DNA of 8,510 bases from Sulfurovum sp. (lineage in GTDB: Bacteria > Campylobacterota > Campylobacteria > Campylobacterales > Sulfurovaceae): contig JAGGRU010000404.1 in NCBI GenBank assembly GCA_021159425.1, positions 1 through 8,510 on the forward strand, read 5' to 3'. This document shows, one piece after another, positions 1 through 6,256 of the stretch (position 1 is the stretch's first letter; each line of letters begins with the position of its first letter). The translations under genes and the position numbers were made by a program. Under the pieces are notes generated by a model. The model was not told the DNA's origin and did not search any database. It was given only the letters and a program-made list of their open reading frames with translations.

Positions 1-921
1 GATCTCTTCTGCTTTTGCAAGAATATCCAATGCACCGTCAGCAATCATCTCTTCTGCCAGTTGAAGACCTAGTAGATCACATTCAGACAGAGTTGAAGTA
101 AGTTCTTTATGCATGATGTTTGTACCATTAGGGTAACCCAACATAGCTTTTACTGTAATGCTGTCTCCATCTATAACAGCATTAACCGCTACAGGAGCTG
201 AACACCCTGCTCCAATGGCAGAGACAAAGTCACGCTCCAGTTTTGTACAGATGAAAGAGTTTTCATCGTTCAGTGTCATGGCTATTTCACGTATTCTGTC
301 ATTCGAAGATACGATCTCTATACCAAGTGCTGCCTGCCCCATCGGAGGTATGAAAAAGTCCAGCTTCTCTACAAAAGGAATATCTTTCAAGAGGTCAAGT
401 CTATAGAGACCGATGTATGCCAGGATAATGGCATCATACTGCCCCTCTTTAAGCTTTCTGAGTCTTGTGTTCACATTTCCTCTAAGTTCTTTCACTACAA
501 GGTCAGGACGCTTCTCAAGGAGTTGCATACGTCTTCTCAAAGATGTTGTACCTACTGTTGCTCCAAGAGGAAGCTCATCTAAACTTTTATAAGTATGAGA
601 AAGCAGAACATCACTCTGGTCCTGACGTGTTGTAATGGCACAAAGCTCCAAACCTTCCGGAATGTAGGTAGGAACATCTTTGAGTGAGTGCACAGCCAAG
701 TGTGCATTCCCCTCAAGCATTTCATCTTCAAGTTCTTTGGTAAAATGACCTTTACCGCCTATAAGCGCCAAAGGCTTATCAAGGATCCGGTCTCCCTTTG
801 ATGTGATCTCATTGAGTTCCACTGTCACTTCCGGAAAGGAAGTTTCAATTCTCTCTTTAACATGATACGCCTGCCAGAGAGCAAGGTTACTTGCTCTTGT
901 TGCTATGATTATTTTTTCCAC
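1..921 (-). CDS. hemC: Hydroxymethylbilane synthase (porphobilinogen deaminase), C-terminus cut by window edge
   Basis: This cytosolic enzyme joins four porphobilinogen molecules into hydroxymethylbilane, an early common step of heme and sirohaem synthesis. I read 307 codons in one open frame from a GTG at 921-919 to the left edge. Family lengths are about 305-320 residues, so only a few residues should be missing. Visible landmarks: the N-terminal IIIATRASNLALWQ; HSLKDVP at 78-84, with the catalytic Asp82; the substrate/cofactor-binding arginines in TSLRRR (126-131); RGNVNTRL at 147-154; PPMGQAALGIE around 192-202; and GAGCSAP with Cys240, which would carry the dipyrromethane cofactor. The start is GTG because an in-frame stop lies at 931-933 and no ATG comes between. 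The Shine-Dalgarno is weak (AAAGAAA). A 142-nt gap with paired palindromes separates it from the upstream dsb-like gene, so it may have its own promoter, but I see no convincing one. Identity is very secure. Confidence 0.96.
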   Translation of the reverse strand, partial: MEKIIIATRASNLALWQAYHVKERIETSFPEVTVELNEITSKGDRILDKPLALIGGKGHFTKELEDEMLEGNAHLAVHSLKDVPTYIPEGLELCAITTRQDQSDVLLSHTYKSLDELPLGATVGTTSLRRRMQLLEKRPDLVVKELRGNVNTRLRKLKEGQYDAIILAYIGLYRLDLLKDIPFVEKLDFFIPPMGQAALGIEIVSSNDRIREIAMTLNDENSFICTKLERDFVSAIGAGCSAPVAVNAVIDGDSITVKAMLGYPNGTNIMHKELTSTLSECDLLGLQLAEEMIADGALDILAKAEEI

Positions 922-948
922 TATATTTCTTTATATTTATTTTATGAT

Positions 949-973
949 CGTAGGTTTGGCCGTGCCAAACGTC
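949..973 (+). repeat. Palindromic unit A
   Basis: The unit holds a 7-bp stem, GTTTGGC at 954-960 paired with GCCAAAC at 964-970, closing a 3-nt loop CGT. Flanks are CGTAG on one side and GTC on the other. Its right half starts 28 nt upstream of the hemC GTG on the coding strand. Confidence 0.8.
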
Positions 974-1031
974 TTAATAAAATTCAATCTGCTTTAAAAA
1001 TTAAATTTCCCTGCATAACCTATTGAGACTT

Positions 1032-1056
1032 GACGTTTGGTAGGACCAAACCTACG
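1032..1056 (-). repeat. Palindromic unit B (inverted copy of unit A)
   Basis: The unit holds a 7-bp stem, GTTTGGT at 1035-1041 paired with ACCAAAC at 1045-1051, with loop AGG. Compared with unit A, the innermost pair has changed from C:G to T:A, so both sides of the stem changed together. It lies 7 nt past the stop codon of the dsb-like gene and could protect or end that transcript, although there is no T-run. Confidence 0.8.
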
Positions 1057-1063
1057 GAAATAA

Positions 1064-1897
1064 TTACTTGATGAGTTTCTCATACCCATCTCTCACTTTA
1101 TCCCACTCACCATCAATGTAAATAGTCGGCGTTCCAGAAACCATCATTTTTCCTGCGGCATCTTTATCTGCTTGTATTGCTGCTTTTACACTTTTAGCAT
1201 CTATCTGTTTTGGAGTAACCGTATAATTTGCATGCTTTTTCACTGCTGCAAGTATTTTCTTCACATCTGTCTCACCTGCGTTGATCTTCAAACTGTACAG
1301 TTTTTCAACCATATCATTTTTACCCTCATGCTGTGCCACGTGCATCACACGCGTCAAAACATCTGACACAGGATGAAGTTTCAACAATGGCAAATGATAA
1401 TAGTAAACTGCCAGTTTTGTCGGGTTTGCTTTTGCCGCTTTAAAGATCTCCGGTACAATTTCCTGACAGAATGGACATTGAGGGTCTGAAAAGATCAATA
1501 CTTTATGTTTTGCATCTTTGTTACCAAAAAGAAGATGATCTTTGTTATACATACTTTTAGGTACGGTAGGTTTGATCTCATTTCTGTAATCATTACCTGT
1601 TTTTTGATTGATCAAATGACTTGTGATCAGTCCGTCTTTTACAAACATCATTTCAGGAGCATTGATGTCTTTTTTCTGATAGTTCAAATTCATGGTTGCC
1701 AGGATCACAGTCCAACCGGGAAGATCTTTATGTGTTTTAGTCTCTAAAACCTTTATACCATTAACTTTAACCTGTGGGTTTTTTACCACATTTTTTTTAA
1801 TATATTTTAACAGTGTTTTATTGTCCGGCGTTGAGCCAGCATTAAGAGCGATCGATACGATCAGTGTGCTCGTCAATAATTTCGACATCAATGACAT
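1064..1897 (-). CDS. Periplasmic thiol:disulfide interchange protein, DsbA/DsbC/DsbG-like, CPFC motif
   Basis: This is a secreted thioredoxin-fold protein of 277 residues that probably oxidises or isomerises disulfides of envelope proteins. The N-terminus is a signal peptide (lysine at 6, hydrophobic run to about 20). Residues about 24-110 form a small leading domain resembling the N-terminal domain of DsbC/DsbG. The thioredoxin-like domain follows, with FSDPQCPFC at 136-144 (redox cysteines 141 and 144, the only cysteines in the protein) and the cis-proline loop GTPT with Pro257. The frame extends upstream to 1990, but an AAGGAG at 1904-1909 and the signal peptide set the start at ATG 1897, or one codon earlier at 1900. 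The gene begins inside the FxsA-family gene and overlaps it by 56 nt. It sits between fxsA and hemC, where relatives I recall have no gene. The family is secure; oxidase versus isomerase cannot be settled from sequence. Confidence 0.88.
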   Translation of the reverse strand: MSLMSKLLTSTLIVSIALNAGSTPDNKTLLKYIKKNVVKNPQVKVNGIKVLETKTHKDLPGWTVILATMNLNYQKKDINAPEMMFVKDGLITSHLINQKTGNDYRNEIKPTVPKSMYNKDHLLFGNKDAKHKVLIFSDPQCPFCQEIVPEIFKAAKANPTKLAVYYYHLPLLKLHPVSDVLTRVMHVAQHEGKNDMVEKLYSLKINAGETDVKKILAAVKKHANYTVTPKQIDAKSVKAAIQADKDAAGKMMVSGTPTIYIDGEWDKVRDGYEKLIK

Positions 1898-2261
1898 CAT
1901 TATCTCCTTTTTTTGTATAATTATTTGTTTGTTCGGGTGTGATTTTAGCAATAAAATGTAAATAAACTGTGTAAGCCAATGCAACAACACCTACAAAATC
2001 ACTAAGCACTCCGGGGACTATAAGTAAAATAGACCCAATGAAGTAAGACATACTTGCATCCTGGAACTTTTTGAGATTGAGTTTTCCCTTTTGAACAGAC
2101 TGCATTTGACTCATAATGGCATTAGGAGAATTCTGAAGAAGAACAGTTCCAATAAGTATTGTTGCAACTATCCAAATGGCGGACCACAGGAAACCTATGG
2201 TTTCTCCCATTTTAAGGGACAGGTACAATTCTAAAAGAAAAAAGGGAATCGCAAAAAACAT
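1842..2261 (-). CDS. fxsA: FxsA-family inner-membrane protein
   Basis: A 139-residue integral membrane protein of the FxsA (cytoplasmic membrane, F-exclusion suppressor) family. The E. coli member is known for relieving F-plasmid exclusion of phage T7 when overproduced; its normal role is not established. Hydrophobic segments lie at about residues 1-17, 23-43 and 72-104. Family landmarks are the early Pro-Phe...Glu-Leu segment, IGTVLLQ at 37-43 and the LIVPGVLSDFVG stretch at 80-91. A charged cytoplasmic tail (118-139) rich in Asp/Glu follows, and its last 18 codons are shared in another frame with the start of the dsb-like gene. The ATG is 3 nt after the proS stop, with AAAAGG as ribosome binding site, so it is translated from the same transcript. 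A homologous membrane protein gene follows proS in C. jejuni as I remember it. The family call is good; the function is open. Confidence 0.85.
   Translation of the reverse strand: MFFAIPFFLLELYLSLKMGETIGFLWSAIWIVATILIGTVLLQNSPNAIMSQMQSVQKGKLNLKKFQDASMSYFIGSILLIVPGVLSDFVGVVALAYTVYLHFIAKITPEQTNNYTKKGDNDVIDVEIIDEHTDRIDRS
1904..1909 (-). promoter_or_regulatory. Strong Shine-Dalgarno of the dsb-like gene
   Basis: AAGGAG on the minus strand lies 3 nt before ATG 1900 and 6 nt before ATG 1897. The second spacing is more usual, which decides for 1897. It also rules out the far-upstream start at 1990, which would place this site inside the gene and bury the signal peptide. Confidence 0.75.
1942..1950 (-). 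promoter_or_regulatory. Possible internal promoter for the dsb-like gene (extended -10)
   Basis: The minus strand reads TGCTAAAAT, which matches the extended -10 pattern TGnTATAAT at all but one position. Transcription would start near 1935, giving a leader of about 38 nt that contains the strong ribosome binding site. No good -35 is visible, which is usual in Campylobacterota. It lies inside the fxsA coding region, so the match may be chance in AT-rich DNA. Confidence 0.25.
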
Positions 2262-2264
2262 AAG

Positions 2265-3971
2265 TTAAAACCTTTTCAGCAAGATATTTTCTATGGCATC
2301 TACAGAGGTTTCCTGTTTTACCATACCATCTCTGGTTACAAACTCAACCAGACCATCAGAGAGTTTTTTACCTATGACCACCGCATGAGGAACACCAAGA
2401 AGTTCATAGTCTTTCATTTTAGCACCAAATCGATCTTTTCTCTCATCCAAAAGTACATCAACACCTTTTTCAAGCATGAGCGCATAAAGTTTTTCACCTA
2501 AAGCCACCTGATCTTCATCTTTAATATTGGAGATAATAATTTGCAGATCAAAAGGTGCAGACTCTTTTGTCCAGATACACCCTTTGTCATCATGATTTTG
2601 TTCAATGATCGCTGCAAGCAGACGACTCACACCAATACCATACGTTCCCATGACCATTGGCTGTGCCTTACCATTCTCATCTAAAAAATTTGCACCAAGC
2701 GGTTCTGAATATTGCGTTCCAAGTTGGAAAATATGCCCTGCTTCTATACCTTTTGTATATCGCATAGGCTCTCCGCAACAGCTACAGAGATCACCCTCTT
2801 GTACTGCAACCAGATCGTGATAGTCTGCTTCAACGCCGACAAAAGAGTTACCGATGAGATGATGATCTTCTTCATTGGCTCCGCATATCATAGAAGATGC
2901 ATCTTTTAAGTTAGTGTCAAATACAACTTTTAGGCCTTCAGGCACTACTGTTGGACCCATATAACCGGCGATCAAACCTGCATTGGCAAGTTCATCTTCT
3001 GTAATGTCAACCAGGTCATTTGCATTTACTGCATTACAGGCTTTCACTATTTGCAGTTCATCTGAACCTCTTAAGGCAAAGAGTACAACTTCACTTTTAC
3101 CTTCATCATAAAGTGCTTTTTTAGCCACTGTTTTAACAAGGTAATAGGGGTCAACATGGAAAAATTTGCTTAACGCTTCTATGGTTTTTGTATCTGGTGT
3201 ATGGAACTTTGCAAATACTGCTTCCGGAGCTTCTGCTTCACAAACTTTTTCTTTACGAACCGCAGCTTCAACATTCGCAGCATACTCACAGTTGTCACAA
3301 ACAACGATCGTGTCTTCACCTGAGTCTGCAAGTACCATGAATTCTTTGGATCCTGAACCGCCAATAGCACCGGAGTCTGCTTCAACCACTCTAAACTTCA
3401 ATCCTAAACGGGTAAAGATCTTCTTGTAAGTCTCTTCCATAAGATCAAACTCTCGTTTCATATCTTCTACAGACGAGTGAAAACTGTACCCGTCTTTCAT
3501 TAAAAACTCACGTCCACGCATAAGACCAAAACGAGGTCTGATCTCATCACGGAACTTAAGATTTATCTGATACAAATTGAGTGGCAGCTGCTTATAGCTT
3601 TTGACTGTTTGTCTTACAAGATTCACCATCATCTCTTCATGTGTAGGTCCTAAAATGAAGTCATTGTTCTTACGGTCTTTAAAACGCAAAAGTTCTTTAC
3701 CATATTTTTCAAAACGTCCACTCTCTTGCCAGAGTGCGGCAGGAGTGACAAAACTCAAACTTACTTCCTGACAGCCTGCTTTGTCCAACTCGTCTTTAAC
3801 AATAGCACGTACTTTATCCAATACTTTTTTTCCCAATGGTAAAAAGTTATAAAGTCCGGATCCGCCTACAGACTGAATGAATCCTCCGCGTATAAGGTAG
3901 ATATGACTTGCCAACGTAGCATCATTTGGGGTTTCTTTTGTTGTAGGAATTAATATTCTTGAAAATCTCAC
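2265..3971 (-). CDS. proS: Prolyl-tRNA synthetase, bacterial type with editing domain
   Basis: This cytosolic class II aminoacyl-tRNA synthetase charges tRNA-Pro. Its 568 residues are close to the 572 of E. coli ProRS. Order of parts: N-terminal catalytic half with [12 protein letters not shown] at 36-47 (motif 1 region); GPTHEE at 108-113; class II motif 2 as [17 protein letters not shown] (140-156); then the inserted INS/YbaK-like editing domain at about 230-395, with YLVKT around Lys280, the counterpart of the editing lysine of E. coli. Motif 3 follows as [16 protein letters not shown] (442-457), then the anticodon-binding domain to the end. Two CxxC pairs, Cys225/228 and Cys396/399, flank the insert and may bind zinc. 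The start is GTG, overlapping the hemA stop as GTGA, with AAAGGA about 8 nt upstream. This indicates translational coupling to hemA. Identity is very secure. Confidence 0.97.
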   Translation of the reverse strand: MRFSRILIPTTKETPNDATLASHIYLIRGGFIQSVGGSGLYNFLPLGKKVLDKVRAIVKDELDKAGCQEVSLSFVTPAALWQESGRFEKYGKELLRFKDRKNNDFILGPTHEEMMVNLVRQTVKSYKQLPLNLYQINLKFRDEIRPRFGLMRGREFLMKDGYSFHSSVEDMKREFDLMEETYKKIFTRLGLKFRVVEADSGAIGGSGSKEFMVLADSGEDTIVVCDNCEYAANVEAAVRKEKVCEAEAPEAVFAKFHTPDTKTIEALSKFFHVDPYYLVKTVAKKALYDEGKSEVVLFALRGSDELQIVKACNAVNANDLVDITEDELANAGLIAGYMGPTVVPEGLKVVFDTNLKDASSMICGANEEDHHLIGNSFVGVEADYHDLVAVQEGDLCSCCGEPMRYTKGIEAGHIFQLGTQYSEPLGANFLDENGKAQPMVMGTYGIGVSRLLAAIIEQNHDDKGCIWTKESAPFDLQIIISNIKDEDQVALGEKLYALMLEKGVDVLLDERKDRFGAKMKDYELLGVPHAVVIGKKLSDGLVEFVTRDGMVKQETSVDAIENILLKRF

Positions 3972-5275
3972 GCAGTGTATCCTTTTGTATGATGGTCATT
4001 TTTGTATTGTTTCAGGTCCATATTTTCTGTATCTATATTGAACATTCTTTTCACCGCTTCAATACAGTTTGCATTTTTATTCTCTACAGAAGAGTGTCTA
4101 AGATTTTGTGTCGGGTCATGCAGAAAACGTTTAAACATTTGCTCTGCCATTTTTCGCATATTGTCTTCATGTTCTGCGGGTACAAAACCTTTCTGTATGG
4201 CTCTGGACATCTCTTTATCTATGGATTCGGAGACATATTCTCTCATCTGCTTGATCACCGGTTCTACAGAGAGTGCTCTAAGCCATGCATAAAACTCGTC
4301 TTTATACTTCGCTACTATTTCAGCTGCTCTGACTGCATGTTCTTCACGCAATGCATGGTTGTCGTTTGAAATATTTCGCAGATCATCGATGCGGAAAAGA
4401 TGTAACTTATCCAGATCCATATCTTCTATATCACGGGGGATCGCCATGTCAAACCAGTGTCTTGGCAATGTTTCATTCTCTATCATCTCTCTTGTAATAA
4501 CCGTCTCTTTTGATGAAGTAGCAGAGAAGAGAAGTCGGTATCGGTTAAGGTATTTTGCTAAAGTATCTATAGTATCTGCTTTTACATTTTCACCCAAAGA
4601 GTCCGCAACTGCTTGGGTTTTTTCAAGGTCACGGCCAATAAGTACAACATCACACCCTACTCTAAGCAAGTGTTTTGCTGCAAGTACACCCATGTCTCCG
4701 GCACCCACGACAATCCCCTTCATCCCCTGCATGTTGTCACCCAAAAGCTTGTGTGCCTGAGCAACTGCAACTGATGCGATGGAAATAGGATTTTGTGAAA
4801 TATTTGTTGCATTTCTCACTTCTGCCGCACACTTCACTGAGTAAGAGAGTACACGGTTCAGTTTACGTCCGGCTGTCTCATTTTTATGAGAAAATCTAAA
4901 TGCATCTTTTACCTGTCCTGTAATTTGTGATTCACCGATGACCAACGAATCCAATGAAGAAACCACAGAAAAAATCTGTTCTACTGCCTCTTCATCATCA
5001 TAACGCTGTGCATTTGTTTTAAGCTCATAAAAATTCAATTCGGACTTTTGACTCATCAGTCCCAAGACTGCATGGTAAGATGAAAAGTTATCCCTTGTCG
5101 CCATGACTATATCTACGCGGTTACAGGTAGAGATCACAAAAGCTTCATACACAAATTCAAATCCTACCAGTTGGTCTAAAAAAACTTTTTTCTCTTCATC
5201 ATTGGAAAATGCCAACTTCTCTCTCATTGACTGGTCACAACTTTTATGGGAAAAACTTACAATTTGGTAATACAT
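3968..5275 (-). CDS. hemA: Glutamyl-tRNA reductase
   Basis: This cytosolic enzyme reduces Glu-tRNA(Glu) with NADPH to glutamate-1-semialdehyde, the first committed step of the C5 route to 5-aminolevulinate. The 435 residues begin with [23 protein letters not shown] at 49-53 holds the catalytic Cys51, and [17 protein letters not shown] (107-123) is the next signature. [13 protein letters not shown] (162-174) leads into the NADPH-binding Rossmann domain with VVGAGDMG at 189-196. The C-terminal helices (about 310-410) are the dimerisation region. Residue 100 is Gln (CAG at 4976-4978) in [12 protein letters not shown], where the family usually has His (HLF.VASGLDS). The ATG overlaps the preceding stop as TAATG, and GAGGGA lies a few nt upstream inside the upstream gene, so the two are probably translationally coupled. 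The same genome strand supplies hemC downstream. Identity is secure; the residue change deserves checking. Confidence 0.96.
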   Translation of the reverse strand: MYYQIVSFSHKSCDQSMREKLAFSNDEEKKVFLDQLVGFEFVYEAFVISTCNRVDIVMATRDNFSSYHAVLGLMSQKSELNFYELKTNAQRYDDEEAVEQIFSVVSSLDSLVIGESQITGQVKDAFRFSHKNETAGRKLNRVLSYSVKCAAEVRNATNISQNPISIASVAVAQAHKLLGDNMQGMKGIVVGAGDMGVLAAKHLLRVGCDVVLIGRDLEKTQAVADSLGENVKADTIDTLAKYLNRYRLLFSATSSKETVITREMIENETLPRHWFDMAIPRDIEDMDLDKLHLFRIDDLRNISNDNHALREEHAVRAAEIVAKYKDEFYAWLRALSVEPVIKQMREYVSESIDKEMSRAIQKGFVPAEHEDNMRKMAEQMFKRFLHDPTQNLRHSSVENKNANCIEAVKRMFNIDTENMDLKQYKNDHHTKGYTA

Positions 5276-6171
5276 TAAAAATCCCTCTCTATCATCTCTT
5301 TGGCAATGCCTGAAAGTGCTTCTTCACCATGAGTGTTCATTAAGTCGATAGCTTCATCTATAAGTTCTTTCGCTTCGAAATATGATTTTTCTATGATTTG
5401 ATGTTCTCTCATCTCTTCCAGTATCCAAGCTTGTTCGTTTTCATGTAACACTTTTGCGTGAAGTGAACGAAGTTTTGTTTTACCGGCATCATCCAATTCT
5501 TCATAAAGATAGATATACGGCAATGTTGTTTTACCCTCTACAAAATCATGCAAAGCAGGTTTTCCAAGTGTTGCAGAGTCTGAAGTAATATCAAGGAGAT
5601 CATCTATCATTTGAAATGCCAAACCAAGATTTCTTCCGTATGTCATATAGGCATCTTTAGGTTTACCTGCAAGCACTGCAGCAGCACCGGCACTTGCTTC
5701 TATGAGAGAAGCCGTTTTCTGGTAAATCATTTCAAGATAAATATTTTTATCCAAATTGAATGTTTTGGAAAGTGAAACATCTTTAAGCTCACCAAGGCTA
5801 AGTTGAATAACCGCATTGGATACTATTTTCGATATTTCAGGAGAAATATTATTTAACTCAAAAAAGCCTTTAGAATAGAGGATATCCCCTAGCATAATGG
5901 CTGTTTTATTTCCATAAAGTGCATTGATGGAAGGTTTGTTACGTCGGGTATAGGCGTCATCTATGACATCATCATGCAGAAGACTTGCCGCATGGATCAT
6001 TTCAACGATCGCTGCTGTTTTCACAACTGACAGACTGGAACCGGCAATCTTTAAAATGAGTTTTGCACGCAGTCTTTTTCCATGGGGCAACTTGGTATAA
6101 AGAGCTGAAACTTCTTTATCGTTCAGATCAGATACAAACTGTTCTATTTTTCTTTCAACGGCACTTAACAT
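5275..6171 (-). CDS. ispB: Long-chain polyprenyl diphosphate synthase
   Basis: This trans-type prenyl transferase extends allylic diphosphate with isopentenyl diphosphate, most likely to make the side chain of menaquinone, the respiratory quinone of this phylum. The 298 residues include GKRLRAK at 31-37 (diphosphate contact); the first aspartate motif DDVIDD at 67-72 followed by two arginines; QKTASL at 151-156; the second aspartate motif QMIDDLLD at 187-194; and EGKTTLPY at 212-219. The residues before the first motif are small (IHAASLLHDD), without the bulky aromatic that stops short-chain enzymes, so a long product is inferred. The exact chain length (for example C30 versus C40) cannot be read. 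The ATG at 6171 follows AGGAAA at 6175-6180. It heads the packed cluster with hemA and proS, and a good -10 box lies just upstream. The symbol is by analogy; the enzyme class is secure. Confidence 0.92.
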   Translation of the reverse strand: MLSAVERKIEQFVSDLNDKEVSALYTKLPHGKRLRAKLILKIAGSSLSVVKTAAIVEMIHAASLLHDDVIDDAYTRRNKPSINALYGNKTAIMLGDILYSKGFFELNNISPEISKIVSNAVIQLSLGELKDVSLSKTFNLDKNIYLEMIYQKTASLIEASAGAAAVLAGKPKDAYMTYGRNLGLAFQMIDDLLDITSDSATLGKPALHDFVEGKTTLPYIYLYEELDDAGKTKLRSLHAKVLHENEQAWILEEMREHQIIEKSYFEAKELIDEAIDLMNTHGEEALSGIAKEMIERDF

Positions 6172-6214
6172 CTATTTCCTATTTACTAAGTTCTTACTTT
6201 TTCTAAAGAAAAAT

Positions 6215-6220
6215 ATTATA
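6215..6220 (-). promoter_or_regulatory. Promoter -10 box upstream of the polyprenyl synthase-hemA-proS cluster
   Basis: The minus strand carries a perfect TATAAT preceded by GGT, in the only non-coding gap upstream of the cluster. Transcription would begin near 6208, leaving a leader of about 37 nt with AGGAAA before the ATG at 6171. The -35 region has no TTGACA, which fits Campylobacterota sigma70 promoters. A weak A/T hairpin (6198-6203 with 6208-6213) overlaps the expected start point. This is the best promoter candidate in the window. Confidence 0.65.
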
Positions 6221-6230
6221 ACCAAACAAT

Positions 6231-6256
6231 GTTAATGTTCCTTGTTAATGTTCTTT
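6231..6256 (+). repeat. 13-bp tandem near-duplication at the end of the RND gene
   Basis: GTTAATGTTCCTT (6231-6243) is followed directly by GTTAATGTTCTTT (6244-6256), with 12 of 13 positions the same. The RND stop codon at 6245-6247 lies in the second copy, so the duplication adds a spare copy of the gene's last codons beyond the stop. It looks like a small slippage event. Confidence 0.7.

Larger units (their letters stand above)
949..1056. repeat. Pair of inverted palindromic units (REP/BIME-like)
   Basis: Two 25-nt units lie in opposite orientation. The unit at 949-973, starting CGTAGGTTTGG and ending CCAAACGTC, matches the reverse complement of 1032-1056 at 22 of 25 positions. The outer 11 and 9 nt are identical and the three differences all fall in the centre. 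Each unit is also a small hairpin. The pair could fold either as one long 25-bp stem with a 58-nt loop or as two separate hairpins. Two inverted copies of a palindromic unit in a short intergenic gap resemble the REP/BIME elements scattered in many bacterial genomes. An attenuator, terminator or double operator is also possible. The structure is seen directly; the class is inferred. Confidence 0.75.
922..1063. other. Intergenic region between dsb-like gene and hemC
   Basis: This 142-nt AT-rich gap is the longest non-coding stretch in the window. It is dominated by two inverted 25-nt palindromic units near its ends (949-973 and 1032-1056), separated by 58 nt of A/T-rich sequence without a reading frame. 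It must contain the 3' end of the upstream transcript and the 5' leader of hemC. I see no clear sigma70 promoter: TATAAA-like strings lie too close to the hemC GTG to be placed confidently. No U-tract follows either hairpin on the minus strand. Confidence 0.7.

Noticed and set aside
158..406. Plus-strand open frame of 82 codons
   Set aside because: It lies wholly antisense to hemC, which has full family signatures; no ribosome site or recognisable domain.
949..1056. CRISPR array or insertion-sequence ends
   Set aside because: There are only two units, inverted rather than direct, with a 58-nt spacer and no transposase gene between them; inverted ends of a full IS would enclose a coding region.
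1898..1990. Longer start of the dsb-like gene at 1990
   Set aside because: It would put an unlikely sequence before the signal peptide and deepen the fxsA overlap to 149 nt; the AAGGAG at 1904-1909 supports 1897.
3959..4369. Plus-strand open frames of 136 and 96 codons over hemA
   Set aside because: Antisense shadows of hemA with cysteine- and phenylalanine-rich translations typical of reversed coding DNA.
6198..6213. Hairpin TTTTTC-TAAA-GAAAAA as a terminator of the RND gene
   Set aside because: The stem is almost all A:T, no T-run follows on the minus strand, and it overlaps the expected transcription start of the next operon.
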